A stretch of 64,000 nucleotides of DNA, taken from assembly GCA_022478985.1 (NCBI GenBank), contig JAKSZP010009489.1:48384-112383 (forward strand), given 5' to 3'. The translations under genes and the position numbers were made by a program. Positions 34,384 to 47,443 of the stretch are shown one piece after another. The notes under the pieces were generated by a model. That model worked only from the letters and a program-made list of their open reading frames with translations, was not told where the DNA came from and searched no databases. How positions within the stretch are numbered: the stretch's first letter is position 1; each line of letters begins with the position of its first letter. The stretch is from Massospora cicadina (taxonomy: Eukaryota > Entomophthoromycota > Entomophthoromycetes > Entomophthorales > Entomophthoraceae).

Positions 34384-36294
34384 TTTTCTTTCGCTTTGAT
34401 AACCAGATTGAAGTCAAATTTGGATTTTCAAATAAAAACAAAAAACAACAGCTTGATTGAGCCAAAACTTACCAATGTTGATGCAATTGATGCCTGCTGC
34501 CCCAGCTTGGGGTGGTGGTGCGCCACCATCTGGCATCTTTTGGCCACTGCTGAAGTGCGCCCAGGCTGGACCTGCTAGCCCTCCCAATGCTACTGGGCGT
34601 TATGTCCCCCTTGGGACTTGTCCCACCACCTCCTAAGCTCCCAAGTGGTGCTCCAGAGCCATTTAGTGCTCCCACGGAGCAATTTGTGGTTTAGCCTCCA
34701 GGTCAAATATGGGAATTGCTTCTCATATGCAAGTGCAGCCATCATTTAGATGGCCACAGCAGTTTTTAAACCCACTGGATTTACTGACTTCTGCCCCTTT
34801 AAGGGGTATTTTGATCTTGGCTTCCGTTCAGAAGCTGATACAGTGGCAGCAGACAAGCTGCAAATTATTTATAAAAAATTTTCATTCCCACTGTTTAAAC
34901 CCAGCTCCCAGATGAGGCCACTTTGGCGGTCTAGTTTTCTGGGTTGCACTCTCATCTCTCTCCCTGAACGCCTCTGCCATGAGCTCTCAGAGGGTTTGGC
35001 TGTTTACAGCATAGACACTGTGCTGGAGTTCGTGGTTCCCAACTGGGTGGATTGGTTGGCAGGGCCTTGCGCCTTTGCAATGATCTACCCATTTCATTGT
35101 GATTCCCACCTTGATATTCCCCCTCGCACCATGATCAGATCTGCCCCTAATCACCCATTCTGGGTGTGCATTGAAAATGGCTGCGCCATTTGCCCGTTGT
35201 GCTTCAAACTTGATCATTTGAAGCGCAAGTGCCCCACAGTTTATGCTACTGCCACTTCCATCATTCCTTCTTATGGTGTTGGGTCAGCGTCTGTTCTGCC
35301 CCAATTCTTTGAATGGGGCTTGATCCTCCCACCCCCAGCCTCAGGGAAATTGGGTGCAGCTCCCAAAGCAGCGCCCAATCAAAATTCAAATTTTAAAAAA
35401 TTTTAAAAATAATCTGACCAGATTACTGAATCCTGAGTCAATGGCTGACTCAGTTTCAGCTGAGTTGCCATGTTCAACTGTCCATAAACAATCAGTTCCG
35501 GCCACCACTCCAATTCCAGTGGCTGGCCCAGCATTGGCTGAGCTAAATCCATTCAAGTGCCTCAAATGGATTGATGATAGCGACTGTCCAAATAAATCAA
35601 GCCAGATTTTGCTTTGTAGGAATTTTTGTAAATCCTCCTGATTTGCATCCTGCCATTTTCACTCTAAAACAGTTTCAATATTATAAAAATATAAACAAAT
35701 TGTGGTAGAAGCAGTAGCTGCTCCATCCAACACCCTCCTCCGCCAACATCTCCATGGGTCGATGGAACCCCTTGTGGGGGGAATTCCCATCCTGAATTTT
35801 TCTCATGATTTTGATGAGGATGCAAAATATGAAATTGAGGAGCTCGCTTTTGGAGCAAGCTGCATTTGCATTAATGCGGCAAAAGCTTCTCTTTTTAATC
35901 TCTAATTATCCTGAAACCTGCTGGCACATCAAGTTGTTCACTTGTGTGCCAGCTCTCATCACTTTTGCTGAGCATCAACTTGCTCAATATGTTGAGGAGA
36001 TGAACACCACTGGCTTCATAATTGAAGAAAATTCACAACTATACCTCCTTATGTCCCATGTCGCTGATGCTCCCACCCCAATGCTGTTCGCCATGGTCCA
36101 CCAGCTAAAACGGTCACCAAACAAAAGTTTCCCCAAAGCTTTCTCACCTTCTGATATGGCTTCCTAGGCTGTTAGCTGAGGTGCTATATTAGAAAAAATT
36201 TTATTTCAAATTATCCCTTTGTTTGACCCATTTGCAAATAAAGATGCGCGGCAGTTCCCCTTTTTGGGTTGGGCACCACTAGTGCTAAAAAAAG
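34384..36294 (+). mobile_element. ORF1-only retroposon, copy 2 (1.91 kb)
   Basis: The element begins with a CTTTCGCTTTGATAAC block, carries one gag-like coding region and ends CACCACTAGTGCTA plus an A-run (to about 36,293). It is collinear with copy 3 (54,498-58,576 without its insertion) over its entire length, including the 3' untranslated part with GACCCATTTGCAAATAAAGA. It has no LTR and no RT. Either it is a non-autonomous derivative mobilised by a LINE, or an internal-deletion relic that spread. Confidence 0.75.
34473..36167 (+). pseudogene. ORF1-like zinc-knuckle protein, copy 2
   Basis: About 560 codons in broken frames. Start MLMQLMPAAPAWGGG near 34,473. The longest block, 34,750-35,406 (218 codons), reads FCPFKGYFDLGFRSEADTVA, VPNWVDWLAGPCAF and the knuckle CPLCFKLDHLKRKC (about 35,194-35,235). 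A Ser/Ala/Pro-rich linker follows. The last block ends LAQYVEEMNTTGFIIEENSQ, SHVADAPTPMLFAMVHQLK and SPSDMAS then TAG. An RRM-like or DUF4283-like fold before a knuckle is usual in LINE ORF1 proteins; that assignment here is inference. Confidence 0.6.
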
Positions 36295-36916
36295 GGATTT
36301 TACATCACCTATACTAAAACTTATAAAACACTGAAAAATACAGAATTGCTGGATTTTTTCATATATTTTATTAGTTGCAGAAAGGGGGTAAAAAGCAAAC
36401 CCTCTTGATATTTTAATGCTTAGTATTTAAAAATTTATTGAGGCTCAAAAAAATGAGGCGCAAAATTTGGATTAGGCTAAAAATATCCAAATTAGGGAAT
36501 ATTGGGTTTTGACCTATCAGGAGCTCTCAAGACTCACCTTGATTTGATGGAATGGTTGATGGGGGGTCAATGGCAGGTAGGATAAATCCGTAAGGTAAGA
36601 ATTTAATATATTTGACCCAATCATTGGATGGTAAAATATTTGCACCTTGTGGGACCACCTCCACCCTATAAAAGGGAATGGTATCTGCCTAGGTGTGTAG
36701 AATAAACTGTAAGAGGGCCGTGGAGGAACCTCATATAGAATCCCCTGATTCCACCCCATGGTCGGTGTAATCCAACTACCCAAACTCATGCTGTTTGGCC
36801 GAGAAGTATTAATAAATGTATCACCCAAATTTGAGGATTCCCACCAAGGATTATCCAAGGAATTTTGCCGTTATTATTGTTATTTACCTCCATAACGCTC
36901 TTCTCACAATACCAGA
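36295..36916 (-). repeat. 5' LTR of element F, middle piece
   Basis: It aligns with the E LTR through GACCTATCAG, CCACCCTATAAAAGG and the GTTTGGCC...TATTAATA region. TATAAAAG is on the plus strand at 36,667-36,674, antisense to F. The piece ends in CCAGA, the target duplication of element B. Confidence 0.8.
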
Positions 36917-37502
36917 TATTGAGATTCTGATATGACTGAAGGATAATCCCCAAATAGCTCTTGCAGATCGGCTAGAATTTGTCAATAACAATTTAATAGA
37001 GTACAAATATCTGAGCGCCTTGAGATAAAGCAATACTGAGCCAGGGAAGATAGTTTTTGGATCACCTCCAGTAAAGGCAATGAGGTGATGTCAACTCATG
37101 ACTGCTAAATACTAGATCACCACAAACTAAGGTGATAGCAAATTGAAGAATGATAGGCTCTGCTTGAACCTCTCAGATAAGAGCATGAACCTAAGAGAGT
37201 ATGGCGCTAGATAATAGCCAAAGAAAAAGGGTTGGTATCTACCAAAGTGAGTGATATATAAGTAAACAAGAAGATTAAAGGGGGAAGATTGTTTATAGGA
37301 AGAAGGGAGCAGAGAGAACGAGTTTGCTTTTAAATATAAGATTAAATAAAGTAGTGCAGTTGAAACTATTTGCTTCATATTTTAAATTCTTTAAGCTTGT
37401 CTCAAGGACTGGCAATCTCCATATTATCCGTCTATTGCTCAGTGGGATTGACCCTGTGCAACCCCTACAGCGTATCTCAACCATATTGCCAAAATCATAA
37501 CA
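36917..37502 (+). repeat. 5' LTR of element B
   Basis: It aligns with 50,143-50,726 from TTGAGATTCTGATATGACTG to CATAACA. The primer-binding site TGGTGCTCACTACAGG follows at 37,504-37,519. Confidence 0.85.
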
Positions 37503-37503
37503 G

Positions 37504-37519
37504 TGGTGCTCACTACAGG
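37504..37519 (+). promoter_or_regulatory. Primer-binding site of element B
   Basis: TGGTGCTCACTACAGG, one base after the LTR, identical to elements A and E. Confidence 0.8.
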
Positions 37520-37573
37520 AGACCATTAATCAACCACTAAAAAATAAAAATAAAGACTCTCCAGTCGCCGGCC

Positions 37574-39269
37574 ATGTTGCATCAGGCCTTTATTGATGGG
37601 GAATCCTCACAGCACACTGTGCCAGCTGTATATGTGGAACTTAAACTTGCTTTAGACGCGTTGCTCATGAAGCAGGATAAGCTCCTTCAGGAGCGTAACA
37701 ACATAATGAACCAGCTCAACAATGTGTTCAGTCAATTTTGGGTCCTTGAACAACAAAATAGGCAACTTGCAAATCGCCTGGATGACACTACTGAATGACT
37801 ACACTGTGCAGAGCGGAAGTTGTATGGCACCTCCCACCCTCAGCGCCCTCATTGGGGAGTGGACGAACTATAAGGGCCTGCTTGGAAAGAATTGTATTAT
37901 GATGAATATGAGGCTGGGTACTCAGTCAAATAGCCTTTCACCAAAACCGTGGGCAGCGTGAGCTACTCTGCCCATGATGGCAGCCTTAGAGATAATTATG
38001 TCTCTCTAAACCAATTTCCCCAAGTGATGGCCGTACTGCCCACTAGGGATGCACGCTACCCCTGAGGCAGCATACAAGCCATGCTTCACTGACACTACCG
38101 AACCAACACCTTGACGAGATACCACCTTTGGGTCTTGACTCATTCCTCAGTACGCTCCAAAGGCTTGCATTTATGACAGGAGGAGGAGGTTTGTATTGAT
38201 AAGCGGTCTCTGTTTGACTGCAATGGGAACATCCATGGGTTTTTTAAACAATTCGAGTTTGAAGTGGAAGAAGCCTCATATTGGCGGAAGGCTAAATTGC
38301 TGATATCCGCCTTGGATTTTGAAACCTTGACCAAGCCACTTGCCATCTTCCAAGAAGTTCCGTTACATATCAAGAGGTGAAGGATACTGTGCTGTGGTTG
38401 TTCAGAGATACTGCAAAGATGTCACAGTGGAAGGATGAGTTCTTGATTAGTGTGTTCCAGCGTAATAAGACCCTCGCTGTGTTTGCTAAACAATTTAAAG
38501 TTAAAGCCCACATGTTAATTGGGGCAGGAACTCTATCTAAATATGATGTGGGCATTGCAATAACCTTTATGGTGAATCCATACCACAAACTATATAATGT
38601 TATGGCTCCAGTTTTGGAGGAGAATGTACCCCTGCTCGATATTGTTCAATTTTTGTGCCATCTATCAACTACCTTTACTCCGCCCAATACAGATTGAAAA
38701 CATACTGTAGCAGTCGCTGGACCTTCTTATTTGGGGGATCTTACCATCCTGTTCAGATTCCTCCTAGTAACCCCTAGCCTTTATTATAATTATGTGCCTC
38801 GTCCTCAGCTGAGTTACCCCTCAGCAGTTCAACTTCTGGTCTGGACCTGCTTATGACAAATGCCAGCATCCCAACTTTTGACCTAGGCCTGATTGACGCC
38901 AACTATCAGCAATCAACCTATTGGCCTGGGCCTGTTTAAGCCAATTGCCAACAGTCAAATATCAGCCTGGGCCATCTTACAATAAACAAGGACACAGGCC
39001 CTATAGGGTAAATTGTTTTATTGCGGTTGCCCTGATCACCTTGCCTGGAGTTGCCCCAACCGTTGGGTTCACTTCGTGCATCAGAATTAGTACTACCAGT
39101 AAAAGATGGTGAAGAGTAGAGATGGTATTCTCAACCTTTGCTACCCCAGCCCCAAACGTCCCACTTGAACCTATCACAATATTCATCAGAAGCCCCTCAG
39201 TATTATGATGAGTTTCTATATCCGCAGCCAGTTTGAGGGGTAAATTTACTGACATGAGTGCAAGCCAAG
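37574..39269 (+). pseudogene. Element B gag
   Basis: ATG at 37,574 (MLHQAFIDGESSQ) opens a short coiled coil (LQERNNIMNQLNNVFSQF). The capsid lies at 38,220-38,700 (FKQFEFEVEEASYWRKAKLL, then VKDTVLWLFRDTAKMSQW and VFAKQFKVKAHMLIGAG). A Pro/Gln/Tyr-rich part follows. Near 39,006-39,060 the text LFYCGCPDHLAWSC is a CCHC knuckle whose first Cys has become Leu. The gene continues after the solo D LTR at 40,697-40,890. Several stops are present. Confidence 0.75.
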
Positions 39270-40696
39270 TGTCATGAAAATGGAAGAAGAAGTTTATACT
39301 GGCCTGCCAGTCAGGATGCGTAAGCACTCAAAAATCAAGCCATAATGCCAGAGGCATCGCTGCACATATGACGTTGTATGGAGCCATGAATTGGGAAATG
39401 ATAAACCGTTGGTGTAGGGCAAATGTGAATAGCAACCTGAGAACGAACCAAATTGAGGCCGCCCCAGACCCTGGAGGTCTCACTGCAGGGGGCAGTACCA
39501 CAGGTATAGTTTCTACAAGGCCACCAGTGGGTGGGTCAATTCAACTGAGGAGACAAGGGGGCGGATCCTGTATGGAAAAGTGGATTTAAGGCCACAAGAT
39601 CCCAGTATTTTGATGGCGGATATTCGAAATAATGGGGTTGAGTTGCCAGAATTATCTGGCTCGCTGAATCCAGTTGATGATGGTGGGGGCCATAGTAACC
39701 ATCAGTACTGGTAAAGCCCATCCGGTATAGGGACTGACAAGCCACCAAAGTAAAACCATCAGGAATACCGCCAGAAGGATATTAATAAAGTTGAAAATTG
39801 ATAGTTTTTAGTGGCAATTTATATTTAAAGGAAAGTGAAGAAAATCAACCAACAATTTTCTCAGTCGATGCAACTGTAAATAGTGATTAATTGATGTGGG
39901 AACAAGCAGGGATTGAGTCCCTCAAGTTTGACCTAACCGGCGAATTACTTGGGTTTGGGGGCAGATAAGCTCAATGGGAACCAACATCAAAGAATTTGGT
40001 GGCAGGCCAAGTTTCTGTCGTTTTACCTTGAACACCTGAACTGAGGCTTGACTGCGTTTCCAATGGTTGGCGTGATGGCATCTAGCCCAAAAAGCAGCAG
40101 GAATCCCCCAGGGCCACCCCACGTAGGGGCAGTCCCAATTGGTTGGGAAAAGGTTTGGGATGCCCAACCTGCCCATTCCCAGTCGCTGGGCTGTTTGTTC
40201 AGTCAAAAGTGTTGCATTGGCCACAACTCCCAATTTGCCAGAAGGGAGCTTCAGACTATCATCAATGGTGTCCGATGCTAATACCTTCACATTGGGGATC
40301 ATCCCCAATAATTTTGAGAGGGGGTTAATTTTGATGAGCGCACTGTTGGCCAAATCAAAACTGTCAGCGATTCCAGCTGTTGAATCAATCTTCATCCCTT
40401 TTTGAATATGTGGATTCTAATCATTGGGCTTGTTTCCAATCATTTTTGGATCAATCAACTTCAGTTCAGTGATCTTAACACAGATTTCCCTGATCTGGCG
40501 GAAAAGTTCAGCCAAGGTGAGCGTGGGCACTGGGGGAGGGATCTGAAGAGGGAGAGCTGTTACCCAGCGCTCATCTACAATGTGGGCAAGGTCACCCTGG
40601 GTAACAAGGGGTACAGCCACCCTCTTCAGATCCTTTTTACTTGGAAACGGGAAGAGAGCCCAATTGACACACAGGGGACGTTCCCTGGGACTTAAA
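39270..40696 (-). repeat. Solo LTR of element D family
   Basis: On the minus strand it reads TTTAAGTCCC (altered TGTAAGTCCC) through to CCATTTTCATGACA, 1,427 bp, matching both D LTRs. The 5-bp duplication CCAAG at 39,265-39,269 and 40,697-40,701 shows a complete insertion followed by LTR-LTR recombination. It sits in element B between gag and protease. Confidence 0.88.
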
Positions 40697-40701
40697 CCAA
40701 G

Positions 40702-40890
40702 ACCACAGCGGAAGAAGGACCTCAGGAGCAAAGAAGCCTTATGCCTGTCAAATTTTGAACAAGTTTCTCCAGACAATCTGGGCCCATCCTCAGATGCGCC
40801 TTCCCTGAAAGGATTAAACATTGCCTTCCCAGTGGGCGCTATTGTTAAAGAGTACCCTAAAGTTGGCGAGGGAATTATGAGCTTCATTAG
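40702..40890 (+). pseudogene. Element B gag-pro linker
   Basis: A frame reads LSNFEQVSPDNLGPSSDAPS and AFPVGAIVKEYPKVGEGIMSF. It is continuous with B sequence on both sides once the two solo LTRs are removed. No domain is recognised; it corresponds to the stretch before the protease in A. Confidence 0.5.
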
Positions 40891-41379
40891 TGTTAATTTT
40901 TGCGGATTTAGTTGATTCCGCAGAGCTGGTTGCACAGGCTAGAACCCTTGAGCAATGGACAAGAAATATGATTATTGCTGATCCTCAATAAATAATAATA
41001 ATGTTTTTATAATTGGAGCTATTGCCACGACAATATCCTTTTCTTTAATATATTACTAATGGCTATTTCTTTTACCCTTTCCTACTTTCTTACTTCCAAA
41101 AAAACCTTTCTTCTCATTCCCATGCTCAATATTTAATCCTCAGTATTCCTCATCAGGTTTCTACCTTTCTGCTAGTAAATCTCAATTTGCTACAATTGTA
41201 AGGGATTCGTTCTATTATTGAGGCTTTGGTGGAATTCCCTCAATTTTCTGAACCATTATTACTTTGATTAATTTCTTAGCATCAACATAATTTATTGCTC
41301 CATCTTGAGGTTCACCTCGACTTATAACTATGATTACTGGATAGATGACTTATCATCCAGTCATATCAATTTCATGACA
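40891..41379 (-). repeat. Solo LTR of element A family
   Basis: The 489 bp match, in reverse, the A 3' LTR (20,787-20,856 plus 30,670-31,091) from TGTCATGAAATTGATATG to AATTAACA. Flanking ATTAG (40,886-40,890) and CTTAG (41,380-41,384) agree at 4 of 5 bases, a likely TSD. Confidence 0.8.
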
Positions 41380-43709
41380 CTTAGGAAAAGAGATTCTTTA
41401 AATGTCCACGTATTAAACAGACAAAATTCTTCCTATGCTGAGTGTACATACTGTGAAATTTTTATAGCAAATTATTGAGTTAGTGCTATAATAGATATGT
41501 GCGCCCCAGTCATAAAATTTCCACTAATTTGGTGGTAAAGCTGACGTTATAACCTGATGTGGACAATAAATGGTGTACGGGACTGCTGGAGCGGTTGCAC
41601 AGTCTCTGAGGGAGCGTACAGCATGCTAACTCTACGGTTTGGGTTAATTGTCATTGTAGTTCTGGTGATTGTGCTACTGAACAGTAATTACAACCTGTTT
41701 ATTAAACTGATTTTCTGCGAAACTTTGTGGCTGATGTTGATATGATGAAGGAGACCTTTGAAACTTGGGGCAACGGATCCCAATTTGTTTTACCTACCTC
41801 AGAGTGCCAGAAGGATCCAGTTCATATGGGACATTTCAAGCTTGCCTATAACGATGGGTTAATTCCAGTTTGCTACCATCAACCGAAAAAGAAGACTCAA
41901 GCCCTCCCCCAGAAGATCTATGAATATCAAGGGCTGCCTTTTGGAGCTGCTGGGTCTATATCCATCTCCTCCAGACACCAAGCAATAGTAAGCACTATGT
42001 TAAAAGGTAGAATTACCAGATGGTCTCTATGGGGAGGTCATTGGCCCTATCAACAATTTTGGCTTGAGCCCCATGTGGCTCCAGGCATTATACTACCAGG
42101 ACATGGGGAGATTCAGGTTTTACTAGTGAATCTACAAAAATAACCATTGCAGGTCTGCTAACATCAGATAGTGGCGAATTTACACTTGACTCCTGTGGAA
42201 GAGGTCCTTAAGGTTCATGAGTTTGGGTTTCTGGATGAATTTGGACTACCCGTTGAACTGCAGCCCATTGTAATGGTGGTGGTACCATGCAAAAATTTAA
42301 TGAGGTTATCATAAAAACAGAAAGATCAGGTGATAGCTTTGTTTCAAAATTATAAGGAGATTTTTCTGTCAATGACCACAAACTAGGGTGCACTCAAGGT
42401 AGTCCATTGATTGGACACTGGGGATCATTCCCCTATCAGTTCTTTGCTGATCCACCAATTTAAGGCAGCTGAAGAAGTAGTTACCTAGGAAATTGAAAAT
42501 ATTCTGGAGCAAGGGATGCTCAAACTGTCAAAGAGTATGTGGGCTTCACCCAATCTAATTGTAAAAAAAGATCGTACCAAACAGGTAGTGATACACTACC
42601 AGAAGCTCAACAGTATCACCAAAAAGGACTTGTATCCCTTGCTGCGGATTGACAATGCTTTGGATTGGTTAGGAGGAGCTCATTACTTCTTGCCAATGGA
42701 TTTAATATTGGGTTACTGGCAAATCGAGTTGCCCATGGCATAACAGGAGAAATGTTCCATAATCACATCTAAAGGGCTTTTTTAATTGACACATATGCCT
42801 CAAGGGCTGTGTGACGACTCAGCTACATTCCAACGGGCTATAGACACCATCTTTGGCGAGCTGAAGCTTTCATGCGTTCTCATGTACTTTAACGTTATCA
42901 ATGTTCTCTTTTGAACGTTTTCTGAGCAACTTACCTATTTGGAGGAGGTATTCCACCAGCTTTATGAGATCAAAATCTATATTAAGCCCCATAAATAACA
43001 CTTCTTCAAGGACCAACTGGAGTATTTTAAGTTTGTGATAGAGGTGAAGGGGTTCAAACTGCAGCTGGCTAAGGTGAACACTATTCAGAAAATGACCCCG
43101 CCAAGAAGCAAATGTGATGTACAGAAATTTTAGGGATGGTTGGTTACTACAGACGCTACATACTTAACTTCAGATGTATTGGAGTTCGCTGTTTGAGCTA
43201 CTAGAAAGGGATGCCATGTTAAAGTGGAAAGAAGCCTTCAATACTCTTTTGATACACTTCAGAAGGCATTAATTAGTACACCGGTGCTATGCTATTCAAA
43301 TTTTGATAAAGAGTTTATTAATTAGAAAGATGCGTCTCTTCCCGCTGTTTGGGAAGTTCTATCCAAAAAGGACGACGAGGGGGAGGAGCACCTGGTTGCA
43401 TACTGCAGTTGGAGCCTGAACTGCCACAAATGCAATTATACCATCACCAAGCAGGAGTGCTTAGAGGTGATCTACACATACAAGCAATTTAGGAAATACT
43501 TTCATGGAGTGAAGTTTAAAGTAGTAACCAATCATGCTTCATTACGCTGGTTGTAGAATCATAAGCAGCCTGAAGGGCGTCTAGCCTGATGGCCCTCTAA
43601 CTGTAGGATTATGACTTTGATATCATTCATCAACCTGGAGCAAAATACCAGAACGCCGTTTGTTTATTAAGATTACCAACAATTGCTGTCACAGCAGATC
43701 TGAGCAATG
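41380..43709 (+). pseudogene. Element B protease, RT and RNase H
   Basis: The protease is very degraded (AIIDMCAPV at about 41,490 in place of DTGAPV). RT begins near 42,400 with LEQGMLKLSKSMWASPNLIV, HYQKLNSITKKDLYPLLRID and YWQIELPMA, and MPQGLCDDSATFQRAID; the YLDD box reads MYFNVIN (42,880-42,900), so catalysis is lost. RNase H shows AVWEVLSKKDD, TKQECLEVIYTYKQF and VTNHASLRWL. The text stops at the LINE insertion, in ADLSNE. Confidence 0.8.
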
Positions 43710-43782
43710 AATTTTATTTGGGGAAGGCCACCCATGGGATGGGCACTTCCAATAAACACCAACTACAAAACACCAAGAAAAA

Positions 43783-46700
43783 CTAGGGGCACTCCAGAGG
43801 AGCTGAAGCTACCTCCTGTTGCCAGCAGAACTGCCAATGGAAGGAAGAGGGGGAGTGACAGGGGAGGCCTTGGCCAAAGCTGAACACAAATGAAGGAAGG
43901 GTCTGACTAGAGAAACCAGATGGGGAACCAGGATGACACCAACCGGTGTTGGCGGGATTGCAGGTGGCCAAGAAACCAATCTTGAAAGTGATCCATGAGG
44001 TGAGAGTGGAGGCAATGCACAGCTTCACGGAGGGTTGGGGTTGTGCCAGAAAGTGAATCAAGGACAAAACTGTATATCATCTTTAGTGCTATTGCAAAAA
44101 TTTAGGCGCAGAGAGAAGGGTGGATAGGGGAGGTCATGGAAAAAGCAAAGATGTTCTTAGACAGGCTGAAAGTCTGTACATGCTCCTGGCAAAAGAGATG
44201 CATAACATCCTGTCAGATCGCATGTTATGGCGAGCAATCTTCCAAGTGATGGACTAATGACCCATATTGACCGCACACCACGCAAGAAAATTGAGAGTCA
44301 TTGGACCGCTCAGCAGTCTGGTACACCTTTCTCAGGCATTTCCACACATGGGTGCGAATCTGGGGTTTTATCATAGGATGGTGTGTGTAATGCCAAATGT
44401 CCTTCTGGGTCTCCAGAGAGTACGGGATGTACAGCTTGTCAAGGTAGTACACATGGGCAATGGGGGAGAAACATTTGGGTACCAGGTTGTTCAAAATGGC
44501 TTTTCCATGGACTTCTTGTTTGAAGCGTGGAGTAGGGCGACCCCTCTGGGCGGTGTATCCACTGATGCTGATTCTCCACTCAGCACTCCTCATGGAGAGG
44601 AGAATACATTTGAAGTGGGGTGGTGTCCCATGTGGGCCCATGGCAGAGGGATGAGAGGCTATATAGTTAAGTAGAGAATGGGGGTGGGTAAGATTGTGGA
44701 GGCAAAGGGTGCGGGAAAAATTTGAGCGGGCTGCACGTGACTAAATCTGGTCTGGGAGTGTGATGTTGGTGACTGCAGCAATCCAGGTGCCAAGTATTTT
44801 GGAGGCATGGGCCTCAAAGTTGAGCAGGCCCATACCACCACTATGGCGAGGGTCAAACATGATATCCAGGCGCACAGGGAAAGAGCGGCCTAACCAAAAC
44901 CACCCTTGTAGGAGGGCTTATAACGAGGCGAAGAAGGAGGGGGAAAAGGTGATGTCATGGGCCACAAATAACCATTGACAGGAGCATAGAGTTGACAAGT
45001 GCAACCCAGCCTGTGAGGGTAGTCTGGTGGAATCTGAGGGAGGTGATGCGCTTTGTAATTGTCTAGGATGTGTTGCTCCATTACTGATGAGGCGTACCCT
45101 CCCACCTCCAGCCAAACTCCCAAGTGGCGCACTGGACCAGCAGTGGGTATTGGCACAAAAGGGAGCACAAGCGTGGCAGTATGGGGTGGCCAGGGCAAGC
45201 AAACCAGAGATCTAGCTGCAGAGCAGGCTGACTAAAGGGCTCTGGTGACCAGCAGTCTTGGTATCAGCCAAGGAACATAATTTCAGTTTTAAAGCTTTAA
45301 GGGCGGCGTTACTGACCATGGAGTAATCCTTGATAGTTGCCTCCAGCGCTCAAACAACATATTTGTCTGATACCCAAACCACACAGTCATCAGCAAATGC
45401 CACTATCCTAACAGGTTCTTGTCTCTGCACATGGACACCAGCAAGGCGGACATTCACATTGCGTAAAAGTGGGTCAAGGCTGAGGTTGTATAAGAGTGAG
45501 CTTAAAAGGTCCCCTTGGCGGAGACCCCTTTGAGGGTGAACCACCTCAGTGAGGAAACCAGGGCCACACACAGCCATTGTGGCAGACTCCGTGAGCAACA
45601 TCACCCAATTTATGAACTGGTGGGGGGTGTAATTTGTGGAGGCAGGCTTTGAGGTAATCCCAGTTGGCCCTAGCATATGCTTTTTGTTGGTCTAAGAACA
45701 CAAGCGCCCCAGTAGCCATGGATTGGCAGACATTGGTTACAGTGTGTATGTTGTCCCATATTGACCGCTTGGGGATGAAACTGAACTTCTCAGAGGAGAT
45801 TACTTCAAAAGCAACTTCCCCTAGGCGGTTGGCCATGATTTTGGTGAATAACTTAGTATCTGTATTAGTAAGTGATATGAGGCGTCAGTTAGCCAAGTCT
45901 AGATTATCCCCTTTCTTATAAAGCGTTATCATATAGGCATCCTGTCCCCCAGGAAGGAGGCGCATTTCTAAAAGACATTTGTTCATTGAGGCAAGCATTA
46001 GTGAGTAAAATAAATAAATTTTTTATAGAACTCATATGGAATCCATCTGGACCTGGGCACTTCCGTGCGGTGCACCGCAAATGGCATACCAGAGTTTATC
46101 ATGAGTAACTAAACTCATTAAACTCAGGGTATCAGGAAATGGTGTGGATATGTGCACCATTGAGAAACTCATCAATTGCGGCAGGTGCGACAGGTTCAGA
46201 CTTATACAACTTGGAGTAAAAGGTTTGAACTTTGACTGCCACTTTGGGTGGAGTGTCTGCGATGGAGTGGTCCAGCCGCCTCACCTGTGTGCAGGCCAAA
46301 CTCTGTCGCAGTGCAAAGAATTTGTGGAAAAAGTAGGCGGAGCACGTGTCACCCACCATGATATTTTTTGCCTTGAACTGAACACAAACGTTATGTTTGT
46401 GTTGTCTTACCAGTGCGTTGAGATGAGCAGACACTTCTGCCCACTTTTGACCCCAATCCAGGATGTACCCTGCTTCAGGAACATTAGACTCCAGGTGGTC
46501 CACTTCTGCTAGCATTAATTCAATGACTGCTGAGGCATCCTGAGAGCGTCACAATGAGATGTGGCATGCCTGAAGGACGGTGTTTGCTTTGAATACTGAC
46601 CAGATAGAAAATGGATCAGCACAGAACAGTGTGGCGAACTCCAGTGCCAAAGTTTTAGTGTTCACCCATGCTGAAACATGGGCGACGTGATCTCAGCTGG

Positions 46701-47443
46701 ACGAAGTTTGCACCACTTCAGCACCTGTGTCACTGGGTTTGACAAAGTGAAGGAAATTGACACCATCCTGTGGTTGAAGAAATCAGTTTCGTCATTGTAA
46801 AATGTGCAATATGGGGGCGAAAGTTCAATGGTGCAAGAATGAGGTCAATGCAGGACATAGACCTCAGCTGAACATTTTGCACATGGGGACAAGACATGCT
46901 GGGTAGCTATGGTGAATGCTTGGGGGGTATCAAAAATCCCCAAGGTGGCTTTTAGAACGTGGAGTTTGACATGCCCCTGCAGGGGGTAGGGGTTGAAGGC
47001 CAGTGTTCGGTGGCTGGGTTGGCCCATCAGTTCAGGTCGCCCACCACAAATGGATCAGGTAGAAGTGGGAGGGAAGGTAAAGCTGAGAGGAATTCCTGGT
47101 GAGCCTGCGCACAAGTTGGGGCGTAAAAATTAACATTAGTGTGTACTTCATTGTCCCATGAAAAGGACATTACCAGCACATGACCATCAAGATCTGGATT
47201 TTTAGAAATAAATTTAAAACTATGGGTTGCACATATAAGCACCCCACAGTGCGGCAACCAAAAAGAAAGGGAGGGGGAGCATGGTTGCCCATTTGTACTT
47301 GGCATTATGTAAACAGTGGGATTCCTGAATTGCCAGGATGTCTACAGATAAAGTTTTTTTAAAAAACTCAGTTTTCTAGCCCAGGACAGCAAAGCCTTGA
47401 GTCCAGCAATGTTCAACGTCCCTATAGTGAAGGAGACCCCCAT
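43783..47443 (-). pseudogene. LINE ORF2: endonuclease, reverse transcriptase, zinc finger
   Basis: ATG at 47,441-47,443 opens GVSFTIGTLNIAGLKALLSW, the N-terminus of an APE-like endonuclease, followed by VNFYAPTCAQAHQEFL and FVVGDLN at 47,030-47,150. RT motifs are KFSFIPKRSIWDNIHTV, GALVFLDQQKAYARANWDYL, QRGLRQGDLLSSLLYNLSLD and the catalytic FADD (45,386-45,397). VRHLGVWLEVGGYAS near 45,120 is the usual post-RT segment. A finger CVVCGQYGSLVHHLEDC ends the core near 44,228. Frameshifts separate these blocks. ORF2 would nick DNA and copy its RNA at the nick. Confidence 0.8.

Larger units (their letters stand above)
34366..36312. repeat. Target-site duplication of ORF1-only copy 2
   Basis: GAATTTTTACACCACTAT (34,366-34,383) and GGATTTTACATCACCTAT (36,295-36,312) align with a few mismatches and one-base gaps. 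They are consistent with an old 17-18 bp duplication. Confidence 0.6.

Noticed and set aside
39270..40890. A reverse-oriented D-type element with coding DNA on both sides of one LTR
   Set aside because: The CCAAG duplication and the continuity of element B on both sides show a solo LTR.
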